Origin: Pycnopodia helianthoides
Lineage: Eukaryota; Echinodermata; Asteroidea; Forcipulatida; Asteriidae
Length of the DNA stretch: 64,000 nucleotides
NCBI GenBank assembly: GCA_032158295.1
Contig: CM063256.1
Coordinates: forward strand, 13,004,953-13,068,952
Direction of reading: 5' to 3'
Of this stretch, positions 12,401 through 20,800 are shown in pieces; position 1 is the stretch's first letter, and each line of letters begins with the position of its first letter. The notes under the pieces are model-generated. The model ran no database searches, was not told the DNA's origin, and saw only the letters and a program-made list of their open reading frames with translations. A program made the translations under genes and the position numbers.

Positions 12401-12925
12401 TTCATGATGAGAGACTACACGCTCTTTGTCGTATCCTTCGCCTAAAAAAGCATTACCCATTACAGTTTTAGGGCGCCAGACTAATCATGTTACTATACTT
12501 TTCAGATCTCTTATTAGGATAGTACAATGACCGTTTAGACAGTTCATCGTGCAAAGAAGATTAAAACCGGTCCACGCTTTAAAAGCGTAGTGAATTCACG
12601 TGATGCAAGCATTCAGTAGTCGTGCAGTTTTTTTCAGTAGTATCCGTTTTTTTGCTTTCACAATTCAATTCATTAGGAAAGTTAAGAAAAACGGTTTGAA
12701 AAGTTCATCAAGCCAAAGTAGAACACCACGAATTAACACACTGAAGCCTACATTTTAAATTGCTAATAACATGGTAACAGATCTGGACAAAAGCAAGTGG
12801 TAAAAAGACGAGACCCCCGAAAAAGCAAGATTATTATTATTATTAAAAACGGAACAATAACAATAGGTTTTCAGCTGACGGCCGAACACCTAATGACTTA
12901 CCACAAACAGGATGATTTCACCCAT
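264..12925 (-). CDS. Secreted WxxW-LamG-Ig multidomain protein, gene 1 (ten exons; 3' end outside window)
   Basis: Spliced gene of at least 661 codons. Exons in transcript order are 12902-12925, 9230-9263, 8079-8185, 7313-7511, 5700-6443, 5185-5496, 5014-5096, 3914-4112, 2515-2600 and 264-459. All junctions keep one open frame and have GT/AG borders. Order of modules: signal peptide (residues 1 to about 15), WxxW domain (20-121), LamG/concanavalin-like domain (122-369), Ig domain (370-473), WxxW (474-567), WxxW (568-661). The WxxW module (Mucin2_WxxW family, also in CILP and gel-forming mucins) is recognised by W-T-x-W followed by Cys-rich C..C..GL.C......C.DYEVR..C. The last exon ends in phase 1 at a GTATAA donor, so more exons lie to the left. 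The protein should be extracellular; its ligand is unknown. A CILP-like or mucin-like matrix protein is the nearest known type, but CILP has a TSP1 domain that is not seen here. Confidence 0.85.
857..1209 (-). mobile_element. SINE family 1, full-length copy, minus strand
   Basis: Read on the minus strand it starts with a tRNA-like head (A box TGGCCAAGTGGTT, B box GGTTCGAATCCC), continues through TTGTGTCCTTGAGCAAGA, a GGGTATAAATGGGTACC segment and an AGAAAGATTACAGG segment, and ends with GCGCTTTATAACAACTAG before an AAT-rich tail. Related copies occur at 43226-43540, 53208-53440, 62949-63185, 32951-33070 and 63695-63822. It sits in intron 9 of gene 1. Confidence 0.85.
2515..2600 (-). CDS. Gene 1 exon 9: first half of WxxW domain 3
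   Basis: Phase 1 to 0. Encodes FRWTAWYDTTDPTGTIEDE, the tryptophan-containing start of a WxxW module. The donor is GTTATT, weaker than the other donors of this gene. Confidence 0.8.
3442..3826. mobile_element. MITE family 1 (TTAAAGG...CTTTAA), copy 1
   Basis: About 385 bp with inverted ends TTAAAGGCACTGGACAC and GTGTCCAGTGTCTTTAA. Two more copies lie at 45144-45526 and 56241-56643, all with the inner block GAGAAACGGCTCCCTCTGAAG. TTAA at both ends fits a piggyBac-type target, but no transposase is present. Intronic in gene 1. Confidence 0.85.
3914..4112 (-). CDS. Gene 1 exon 8: second half of WxxW domain 2
   Basis: Phase 0 to 1, 199 bp, the same length as exon 4. Encodes DIQCRTLYDD, GLDCRG and CYDYKVRYLCPE, the classic Cys-rich half. 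Donor GTGAGT. Confidence 0.88.
4397..4930 (-). mobile_element. Penelope-like element remnant (GIY-YIG endonuclease part)
   Basis: The minus-strand frame reads VYRTPCECGK, then ARIKEHQAHGRRG and SAIIKHSQEQDHRINW, the usual C-terminal GIY-YIG region of Penelope-like retroelements. The YIGETGRS core normally between the two blocks is absent, so it is an internally deleted fragment. Inverted copies of a GGTTGTACCC-containing sequence flank it (about 4397-4420 and 4902-4930), and a related piece occurs at 34748-34785. It lies in intron 7 of gene 1. Confidence 0.7.
5014..5096 (-). CDS. Gene 1 exon 7: first half of WxxW domain 2
   Basis: Phase 1 to 0, 83 bp. Encodes MYWTPWLSDDDPIDGNDVE, the W-x-x-W start with the acidic DDPxDG turn seen in all three modules of this gene. 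Confidence 0.85.
5185..5496 (-). CDS. Gene 1 exon 6: Ig-like domain
   Basis: Phase 1 to 1, 312 bp, one exon per domain. Encodes VELECLAKAGRSPNITWYRS as B/C strands and IFVCEALD as the F-strand Cys segment. The Cys to Trp to Cys spacing fits an I-set or V-set Ig fold. Confidence 0.82.
5509..5543. mobile_element. Terminal fragment of MITE family 3
   Basis: The sequence AATTCTGTAATGTTCCTTTAAA matches the right end of the family-3 element at 30547-30932. Only the end survives. Confidence 0.5.
5700..6443 (-). CDS. Gene 1 exon 5: LamG/concanavalin-like domain
   Basis: A single 744-bp exon, phase 1 to 1, uninterrupted. It carries HFYWDLS near the start, SFAFWMRYRSP, IFSSGGQT, WTHHCFTYN, YYKNGD and FSGFKMFYRTF near the end, the succession typical of LamG_3/pentraxin-like jelly-roll domains. 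The paralogous gene at 17.6-29.9 kb splits the same domain over two exons and shares the SSGGQTS core. Confidence 0.85.
6925..7300 (-). mobile_element. LINE remnant, 3' end of the reverse transcriptase ORF
   Basis: The minus-strand frame encodes RLQSVQNAAARLLTG, then LHWLPISFRIQYKI and LTFKTLHGSAPPYL, the C-terminal region shared by CR1/L2/Rex-type non-LTR elements. It is 5' truncated and lies in intron 4 of gene 1, a few bases from the donor of exon 4. Confidence 0.88.
7313..7511 (-). CDS. Gene 1 exon 4: second half of WxxW domain 1
   Basis: Phase 0 to 1, 199 bp. Encodes IAECRVRFIHADL, GLLCRN and CLDYEIRFECPTP. The frame stays open past the donor into the LINE fragment, but the GTAAAC donor and the phase-1 join to exon 5 mark the true end. 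Confidence 0.88.
7726..7800. repeat. Short GTCGGACA-type degenerate repeat
   Basis: Three or more TGTCGGACA(C/T)A motifs in 75 bp. The same motif forms a longer degenerate array at 16056-16425. Confidence 0.5.
8079..8185 (-). CDS. Gene 1 exon 3: first half of WxxW domain 1
   Basis: Phase 1 to 0, 107 bp. Encodes TTWTAWYSVDDPSDGTENE. It joins the signal-peptide exon in phase 1 and exon 4 in phase 0. Confidence 0.85.
9230..9263 (-). CDS. Gene 1 exon 2: 34-bp microexon completing the signal peptide
   Basis: CTACAG acceptor and GTAAGT donor. Encodes AMRASGQVCVD, the C-terminal part of the signal peptide and the mature N terminus. The paralogous gene has a matching 46-bp exon at 25538-25583 ending SGQCTD. 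Confidence 0.78.
9888..10625. mobile_element. Foldback transposable element with long inverted arms and internal 42-bp repeats
   Basis: Terminal inverted repeats begin TATGGTGGCCCTGAAGGG and are flanked by the direct repeat GATATA (9882-9887 and 10626-10631), a likely 6-bp target duplication. Each arm carries copies of a 42-bp unit containing TGCATACGTGTGCGCACA and TTCGCGAATTGTTTCACGAC. The left arm has about two units and the right arm about five. About 225 bp of unrelated sequence separates the arms. No transposase is encoded, so it is non-autonomous. It lies in the first introns of gene 1. The many overlapping ORFs here are products of the repeat. Confidence 0.85.
10737..11045. repeat. Degenerate minisatellite, ACTAGAACGCCRCAGCGATT unit
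   Basis: About fourteen diverged copies of a 20-23 bp unit with the constant core AGAACGCC. Intronic in gene 1. Confidence 0.85.
11960..12392. mobile_element. MITE family 10, copy 1
   Basis: About 430 bp with inverted ends GCTGCACCCCACCAAA and TTTGGTGGGTTGCAACCC. A second copy with better ends lies at 57578-58056; both share GTTGCCCAATTGTGACCTGG and TTGATGCTCGGACGTTTTG. Intronic in gene 1. Confidence 0.85.
12902..12925 (-). CDS. Gene 1 exon 1: start codon and first eight residues of the signal peptide
   Basis: Encodes MGEIILFV before a GTAAGT donor. Joined in phase 0 to the 34-bp exon it gives a hydrophobic signal peptide, the same layout as the first two exons of the paralogous gene. The 5' UTR and promoter should lie at about 12930-13200; no TATA box is clear there. 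The call rests on splice phase and the paralogue, not on a long ORF. Confidence 0.65.
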
Positions 12926-13876
12926 AGTGTCCACTCAGACTCGGTTTGACATGTCCGGATAAAAACAAAAGCCGACTGCTAGAGACGATACCAGAATTGT
13001 ACAACGACACAGTAGATCTCTTTCAAGGAACGCTGCAGTCGACGAAAACGTTTACGCACTGGGTACACGAGTACACGCGATTACCTTAAGTACTGAATCC
13101 ATCGACTCCAAATTCAGAAAACTGCCGCCTAATCGGCGTATGCGCAACACCGAGCCACTGTCACCACACTTGCTAATTAACATGCTACACATTTAGCTGA
13201 AGTAAGTATCATTAGTTAGTGCAGCTGTATTTGCAGAAATCGCAACGATGCCGAGGTTGTTTACCAATGAGATGAATCATGGGCGGAGCTCGTCATCTTT
13301 GTCTTTGATTTGTGTTTCTGCTTCTGCTCAAATGAATCGATTTTTGCTGTTGTTGTTTGACGGCCATCAAAAGGGAATTTAGGGTATCAATCGAACGTGT
13401 GTTTTATTCCGGGGCCCCCCTTCCCCATCCAACCCATTTTTTGATTAGCGGACGTCCTCTCTCCACAGATCTTGTGCTCAGCTATCAATAAAGACAACCT
13501 ACTTCCTTTTACGGGAGGAGGTCCGGGAGGTTGGTAGGATGTGGCGTGTCAATCGAAGGGGGCCTAAAGCAATCGAGAGGAACACGGGTATGAAAACAAC
13601 AATTAGCCGTTGTTTCCACCAAGGTTGCAAGAAATCGTTCAGTAGTTTACAAAACAGCGGTGTTTCGAAGGACTAGCTTGAAAGTTAAATGAAGCTTTGT
13701 GTGAAAGTGTGATAAGAAAGCGTTGCAAGTAACATTGCAATGGATGGTTTGGTACAAATTGTTCTGAGTTTCAGCAGTCTGGGGGGAGGGGGACCACCCC
13801 CCAAAACCCCAACAACGGCCTATATGGACTCAACATTATATAACTTTATTAGAAAACAAAACAAAGACTGCATCAG

Positions 13877-13950
13877 TTGTTTCTAGGTGACATTTGAACC
13901 CAAGACCCCGCGTTTTAGAGCAGATAGCTTAACCACTAGACCAGTGAATG
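13877..13950 (-). mobile_element. tRNA-like SINE head or tRNA pseudogene
   Basis: The minus strand shows an A box TGGTCTAGTGGTTAAG and a B-box-like GGGTTCAAATGTC, but the acceptor and T stems do not pair, so it is not a working tRNA gene. Confidence 0.5.
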
Positions 13951-14499
13951 TGCCATAAATGACGAGATGCAGGTTCGAAGCCCACACCCCTTGTGCTCCA
14001 AAGTCACTTTGTATAGCATTTGGTGCTCGAAATGGGGCATGGTGTACCCCCCTATTGTGTCTTCATTGTGTGCTTGGAATCTCAGGAATTTAAGGAGGGG
14101 GAGGGGGTGTGAACATGGTGTGTTGCAGCACGGGAACATGGGGGTAACCCTCTGCCCCATATCGGGCATGGTATATTGTAAAGCTGTGTTTATCATACAT
14201 CAGTGTACACTAAGAGTACGGGTCAAAAACCTATACTAACCCCTTAATGTTTTATCCCAAATGCAATGATTGGAACAGTTAAATTGTATGTGGTTTTCGC
14301 TGAGTTACAGGATTCAAGGTTACTTGTACAAACTTTGGAATATTGCCAAATGTCATTTTATAGCTCACACTGCACCCTTGTTTAAAGAGTATTATTTATT
14401 ACGTAATCATGACATTATTATGTATCAGCAATGTATATTATGACAAGTACTCAAGTAATCAACTTCCCCATCACCTAGTTAGCATATTTCAGGCGGATT

Positions 14500-14990
14500 T
14501 TCATCAATACCAAACCAGATCTTCATCCTTATTTCATCTTTCCAAACATAAAACATCCATATTTCATCTTTCCAAACATAAAACAGCCGCATTTCAACAA
14601 CAGTATATTAAGGTCTGGGCCTTGCAACTGGAATAATCTCCCCGCTTACATAGCTTCTTGCTCACACAGTTGCCTGTCAACGCAAGCTCAAAGCGCATAA
14701 TTTATTGTTCCAAATCGTGTCTAATCCCTGGAGCTTCCTCTAACTGGGATTTCTCCATTTCACCTGTATACGCTGTGGTACTGTTGATTGAACCCCCACG
14801 CGTTTTCGTATGTGTTGTAACAGTTATAAGTTGCATACCTCTTCAGCCCACTTTGGTTCACATAGGGTCCATTCTGTCTTAGTTAATTACCGAACGTAAT
14901 CACTCTGTACTTGTTAATGTTAATCCATTTGTGTTTTTGTTTGTCAGGGCTTTCCTACCACAAGATTCGGCTTTTCTGGCTATGCCCCCC
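14500..14990 (+). mobile_element. Probable LINE 3' fragment
   Basis: Plus-strand pieces encode TRSSSLFHLSKHKT, FQQQYIKVW and later fragments resembling the end of CR1/L2-type reverse transcriptase ORFs (a WNxLP-like motif occurs in a shifted frame). Broken by stops and a short internal duplication. Confidence 0.5.
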
Positions 14991-15156
14991 ATTTCCAATA
15001 ATCACCATAAAATCCAAATAATACTCTCAAACCCTGCCACAATTATTTCATAAATGAAATGTTTTATTATTTAATTGGCTATCCAGAGTTCAATACGTGG
15101 GTGTTTTTCTAATGCATACATTAATCACAGCACTGAGAGCTGTATGAACGACAGCT

Positions 15157-15377
15157 ATAGACCGTATTGAATAACCCCTTTTGTTGCTATGAAAGTCGCC
15201 ATCTTGTAGGGCAAACCGTATGCGCGTCTAAACGCGTACATCAATGAAGCACGCAGCGCGCAGCGTTCCCGGTTTGATTTCTACGGAACACGTACGCACA
15301 CGTACACGCACACGCTCACAGACGCCATGTTGTAGGGCAGGTTTTTGAATGGTTACGTCATATTCAATACGGTCTAT
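15157..15377. mobile_element. MITE with ATAGACCGTATTGAATA inverted ends
   Basis: Exact 17-bp inverted ends bracket about 220 bp. Subterminal parts of the arms (CGCCATCTTGTAGGGCA and CGCCATGTTGTAGGGCA) are direct repeats. No coding capacity. Confidence 0.8.
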
Positions 15378-16055
15378 TGCCTGCACAATAAAGACGAACA
15401 CATTATGAGTTTTATAGACTGAGAAGCAAACTTAACCGGAAGTACAAACACAGAAACCAAAGTATTTATGACGATTTTTATCAGAGGTGAACCTTAAAAA
15501 AGCATATGTACAACATTGGTAATTTTCAAAGACTGGTATCCGCACTTTATTTGACCTAACGTACAATGCATGAACAACAAAGCTGTGAAATGTTAAGCGC
15601 AATCGGTCTTTGGAGTCATGAGAAAACAGTAAATAAAAAAAAAACACATTATGAGTTGTCACTGTTTTCAAACATCAGAGATAAAGACTATTTTTTTTTT
15701 ACTCCTTTCTTAAAAACTAAGGCATTTCAAGCAAAACTGTTGCGAGGAAAGTTTACGACCATAACCAACTTCATACCATGTATGTTTTGTGCAAATCTGT
15801 GAACATTTGTATTTTCAATCTTACCAATGTGCACACCCTCTACATGAACTTAGTATCTAATAGCCATCGGTATTGAGCTTTTTTTCTTCTTCTGATTTCA
15901 GTACAGTCAGCAATAACATCAAAATGCGACCAATTTTAACGCTGCCAAAGAGACGCACAACAAAGCCGACTGAAGTTTTCAGCTTACACAATGTTATCTT
16001 AATGAAAATCAAGCTATAGCTATAGCTTTATTAGACTGTTTTTTTGGTACTATTA

Positions 16056-16425
16056 TGTTCGACATGGACCATAATGTCCGACATTCGCAGGGGGTCTTAA
16101 AACAGCGTGTTGTTGTTGTTGCTGCTGCTGTTGTTGTTGTTGTTGTTATTTGTTGTTTTACACAATGAATTTGACAGAGTTGTTTGTCGAACACTCTAGG
16201 TTCGACATTATGTTTTGTCAGACATAATATTTTGTGGGACACAGTGGGTCGGCCATAATTGTCTGTCGGACACAATGTGTACAACATTGCTCAACTGATA
16301 TAACGGTTTGTCGGACACAATGAGTCGGACCATATGGCTTGTTAGATGCAATTGTTTGTCGCACACAATGCATCGGTCCAATCTGTTGTCGGACATAATG
16401 GTACACGTCGGACATAATGGTTTAC
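16056..16425. repeat. Degenerate TGTCGGACACAATG array with an internal (GTT)n tract
   Basis: Ten or more diverged copies of TGTCGGACA(C/T)AATG spaced 25-40 bp apart. A (GTT)n run lies at 16108-16148. Confidence 0.75.
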
Positions 16426-16644
16426 AAAGAAGGAACTACTATGAAAAGACAAAATTATTACGTAGTCAAATAACTTGAACAATGGTGGTGATTGATGTAA
16501 TGCTTTTTAAAATCGTAATATTATTTAAATTAATTACTACTTAGAAGCACAGATGAAACAATGCAAATGGATGAAATTGAACAATCTATACAAGGGTGGT
16601 GCACAAGTCCGACCAATGGATAATCTCAATCCGATGACCTCCAG

Positions 16645-17508
16645 CCAAAGGTGCCTTACTCAAACAGCCCAGGTGTTGTGTCTAAAACGTCAAACAGCCC
16701 AGGGTGCCTCACTCAAACAGTCAAACAGCCCATGGTGCCTTTACTCAAACAGTCAAACAGCCCAGGGTGCCTCACTCAAACAGTCAAACAGCCCAGAGTG
16801 CCTTACTTAAACAGTAAACAGCCCAGGGTGCCTTACTCAAACAGTCAAACAGCCCATGGTGCCTTACTCAAACGGTCAAACAGCCCAGGGTGCCTTACTC
16901 AAACAGCCCAGGGTGCCTCACTCAAACAGTCAAACAGCCAGGTGCCTTACTCAAACAGTCAAACAGCCCAGGGTGCCTCACTCAAACAGTCAAACAGCCC
17001 ATGGTGCCTTACTCAAACAGTCAAACAGCCCAGGGTGCCTCACTCAAACAGTCAAACAGCCCATGGTGCCTTACTAAACAGTAAAACAGCCCAGGGTGCC
17101 TCACTCAAACAGTCAAACAGCCTATGGTGCCTTACTCAAACAGTCAAACAGCCCAGGGTGCCTCACTCAAACAGTCAAACAGCCCATGGTGCCTTACTCA
17201 AACAGTCAAACAGCCCAGGGTGCCTCACTCAAACAGTCAAACAGGCCTCATCAGTGCCTATTTACTCAAACAGTCAAACAGCCCAGGGTGCCTCACTCAA
17301 ACAGTCAAACAGCCCATGGTGCCTTTACTCAAACAGTCAAACAGCCCAGAGTGCCTTACTTAAACAGTAAAACAGCCCAGGGTGCCTTACTCAAACAGTC
17401 AAACAGCCCAGGGTGCCTTACTCAAGCGGTCAAACAGCCCGGGGTGCCTAGTTACTCAAACAGCCCAGGGTGCCTTACTCAAACAGCCCGGGATGCCTTA
17501 CTCAAATG
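16645..17508. repeat. 31-bp minisatellite (CAAACAGTCAAACAGCCCAG core)
   Basis: About 28 copies of a unit containing ACTCAAACAGTCAAACAGCC and a (C)AGGGTGCCT or ATGGTGCCT end. AGGG and ATGG variants alternate in the middle, pointing to a higher-order 62-bp unit. All long plus-strand ORFs here are products of the repeat. Confidence 0.95.
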
Positions 17509-17655
17509 ACGTCATGGGCAAGCCGTCACGTGCATAAGGTCTGCTACTACTTTTGTTTTTCACAATTGAAGGCCGCTGATCAATTATTGCTTCCTTCTTT
17601 ACTAATAATATAACATACGAAGCAAAACATAACTCCCGACCCCCCCATTGAATAT

Positions 17656-17842
17656 TTAGTTTTTTTGCTCGTCACTGGGGGGCCGAACCTTGATCACTCG
17701 GACCACTGGATTGGCGGGACTGGGTTGAGTTGAAACTGTCTTTGGAATGACCGCCGGGTTAAGTGGTCTCTTCGTCTTTGCGATCGGAACTAGTGTCTTC
17801 TTGGACGTCAACAGTCTTTCTAACGGGTCAATGTGATCCTCC
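17656..17842 (-). CDS. Gene 2 last exon: cytoplasmic tail and stop codon
   Basis: CTACAG acceptor, entry in phase 2, stop TAA at 17656-17658. Encodes EDHIDPLERLLTSKK, then a Pro- and Lys-rich stretch ending RPPSDEQKN. Joined to the previous exon it follows the stop-transfer ICKRR. No ITAM, ITIM or TIR motif is visible. Confidence 0.65.
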
Positions 17843-20800
17843 CTGTAGTATGAAATGAAGATTATTAACAAACGCCAACTTATTCACGGACTGCCCACGT
17901 CGATCTTAAGTCTGGTTTTTTTTTGGGGAATCCAGTAACTTATAGCAAATAATAAGAAACATACCACATCTGAACCATTTAACCTGTTGGAATTAATCGC
18001 GTTTTATTGGAAATCATGCTTTTACTATTTGTATCATGAAATATTGGCCTTATAAAATAATACATTGCTCTTGAGGTGTGTATGAATTGTTATTGCTAAG
18101 CAACGTGTGATGTCACTGTACAAATGACTATGGCAATAATGACAGTTCGTCTTAAGATGAATCTAACTGTCTTAAAGGTCTTGTACACTTTTGGTAATAG
18201 CTCAAAATCAGTGTCCACATTTTGTGTGATTAAACATATGCATGAACAAACAAACCTGTGAAAGTTTGAGCTCAATTGGTCATCGAGGTCACGAGAAAAT
18301 AGTGAAAAGAGATCTTATGTGTTTTCTGTTTTTTCAAACTATCGCGCGCGATAATTACTATTGTTTTACTCGTTTCTCAGAAACGATAGCATTTTAGGCA
18401 GAAATATTTTAAGGAACCCTTTCTACCATTACTTACTTTAAATCATGTAAGTTATGTGTGAATCTGTGAACATTGTGTTTTTCGATCTTACCAATAGTGT
18501 ACAGGGCCTTTAAGACATCGAGCCCACAAATACTTACCTCCTCTTACAGATGAAGTAACATATGATACACCAGGGAAACCCACACCAGCGATGCACAAAG
18601 CGACGGGAACCATCCAGCTCAGTCTACCTGCCGATTGAAATGTTTTAAACAAATTCGTACAACTTTTAGTTTTTTTTTGATGATCATCATAACTGTTCCT
18701 GTTTCATGCGAAGTCGCCAGAACGAGGCTGGAATGGATTTTAGTCTGGTTCCGTGTTTCTTGCATCATAATGAGAATCATAATTTTTGATTGCTGAATTA
18801 CTGGGGAACATAATAGGGGCAGGCAGTACAACCTCTTTGGGTGTGAAAAGTGAATTATGGTTTCTAAACCAGGGCATTGTCATGAACTCTGTATTTTAGC
18901 TCTATTGTGGTATAAAAATAGATCATACGCATGTGGTCCCCCCCCCCACCCCCGCTGTCACCTCTGTGACCCATGTTTGCATCGCGGACAAGAACCTTGC
19001 ATGTGGAAAGGGTTTCAGTCCCTACCTGATTGCGTGACTTTTTTTCCTGTTTGGGGTTTTCCTCTCCCATCTAAAACTGACATATCTTCATCATGTTTTT
19101 TTTTTTCCTCAAATGTATCTTCAGAGGCCTACGGGTCACTTTTGAGGATCCCTTGGCTTCAATACAAGAACGATTTAATAACAATAGTTTACGCTTGAAG
19201 CCGTTTTAACTTCACCAACTTCATCAGTGACGTACTTACTTTTCCTGATGATGAACTTGCTCTTGTTCCTTTTTCTGTTGGTTAGATAAATCTTTTTGCG
19301 AACTTTAAAAAGAAGGGAAACAAAAAAGCCATAGAAAATCGTGAGAAATGTTTGATGGCATGAAACAATTCCCAATTGTGATTTTTTTTGGTCTATATAT
19401 ATATCATACGATGATTTCATTTAAACCAATTTGTTACCAGACCAATTGGCAGGTAAAGGCAAGGAATGAGGAATAAGGAATAGGCTAGAGGGAATATAAA
19501 TGGAAAAGGAATAAGGCCCAAGAAATAAGGAATAGGGACTACGGATTAATGACTAAGGACTAATGAATGATGAGTAGGGAAAAGGAATAAGGACTTAGGA
19601 ATGGGGAATAAGGAATAAGCTTGAGGGAATAATGAATAAGGAATAAGACCTAAGAAATGAGGAATAGGGACTACGGATTAATGACTAAGGACTAATGAAT
19701 GATGAGTAGGGAAAAGGAATAAGGACTAGGGAATGAGGAATAAGGAATAAGCTTGAGGGAATAATGAATAAGGAATAAGGTTTCACTAAAACCTACACTA
19801 CTCTAAAAACTCCCTGGTCAGAATTAACGCGGACTCCGGGTCCCAGGAGCTTGACCCATTTCCGGGGTCAGGCTGACCCGGAAAGTGGCTAAAATGCGGA
19901 ATTTTAACTCAGATTTTGTGTCATTTTGACACAGGTTCCAGGTTATCCTGACCCAGAAATGGGTCAAGCACTACGGTACCCTGATCCAGGTCAATTCCAA
20001 CCCAAACGCTGTTAGAGAATGCAGTGTTAAAACAAAAGAAAAAACAGCTCATGGTTGAAAACCACGTGGATGAAATCTCACGTCTTTTCTGAGAAGTGGC
20101 GGTTTGGAGAGGAACTGGAGTTGAGATGGTCTAGACGCTCCGAATGGTTTACTCACTGCGTCTTCAGGGGCCGTTTTATATCCGACCGTATAACCACCGG
20201 AAAATACATGCTAACCCACCGGCGCTCACTGTAATTAAACGATGACGTACCGACGCAAATCCATGGTGAACGCGCAAGCAGTTGGTCGCCTAATTTTCTT
20301 GCTGACCTGTGAAATCGCTGCAGTTAGTGCGAACAATTTGCTTACAGGTAAGCAACCCTTTGAAATTGACCACAGGAAAATTTTTTATCAACATTTACAC
20401 CAAGCAAAGCTTCAAATATTACTTACACGCTTTTTTGCCTTCGGGAGCTGTCGTTTCAGGAAGTGTTGATTGTGAACCCGCTGCTTCGGGGACGACCGAG
20501 TTCTCAGTTCCAACGTCCACGTGATCATCTGCATCTGACGTCATCGGTTGAAGCAACCATGCCGTAGTGCCGACCGCAGAATCTCCATCTTGAATTTTAA
20601 CAACATTTAGTCGAAGTTTATTTCTGATAGTACTTTCGACAAGGAAAGCTTCGGATCTTACTTTTACTCACCTTTTGTTTTGGCTGGTGTTGCTTCAGAG
20701 AGTATCGAGTGTGGATTTACTGCTTCTGAAACGAACGTTTTCTCAGTCCATAATTCTACACGATCAACTGCGTCTGACGTCATCTGTTTGAGTGTCCATG

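Larger units (their letters stand above)
12930..17650. other. Intergenic region between gene 1 start and gene 2 end
   Basis: No protein gene was recognised. It holds a tRNA-like SINE head at 13877-13950 (minus), a LINE 3' fragment at about 14500-14990, a MITE at 15157-15377, simple repeats near 16118-16145, a degenerate array at 16056-16425 and the 31-bp minisatellite at 16645-17508. Stretches 12930-13870 and 15380-16050 show nothing assignable. Confidence 0.6.

Noticed and set aside
13877..13950. Functional tRNA gene on the minus strand
   Set aside because: A and B boxes are present, but acceptor and T stems do not pair.
16651..17370. 239-codon plus-strand ORF
   Set aside because: Entirely encoded by the 31-bp minisatellite; all three frames are open for the same reason.
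16645..17508. Direct repeats resembling a CRISPR array
   Set aside because: Units are contiguous with no unique spacers, and the window is eukaryotic; it is a minisatellite.
19175..19420. Extra gene 2 exon on the minus strand ending at a GTAAGT
   Set aside because: Lysine-rich with no domain; the phases of the last stalk exon and the transmembrane exon fit without it.
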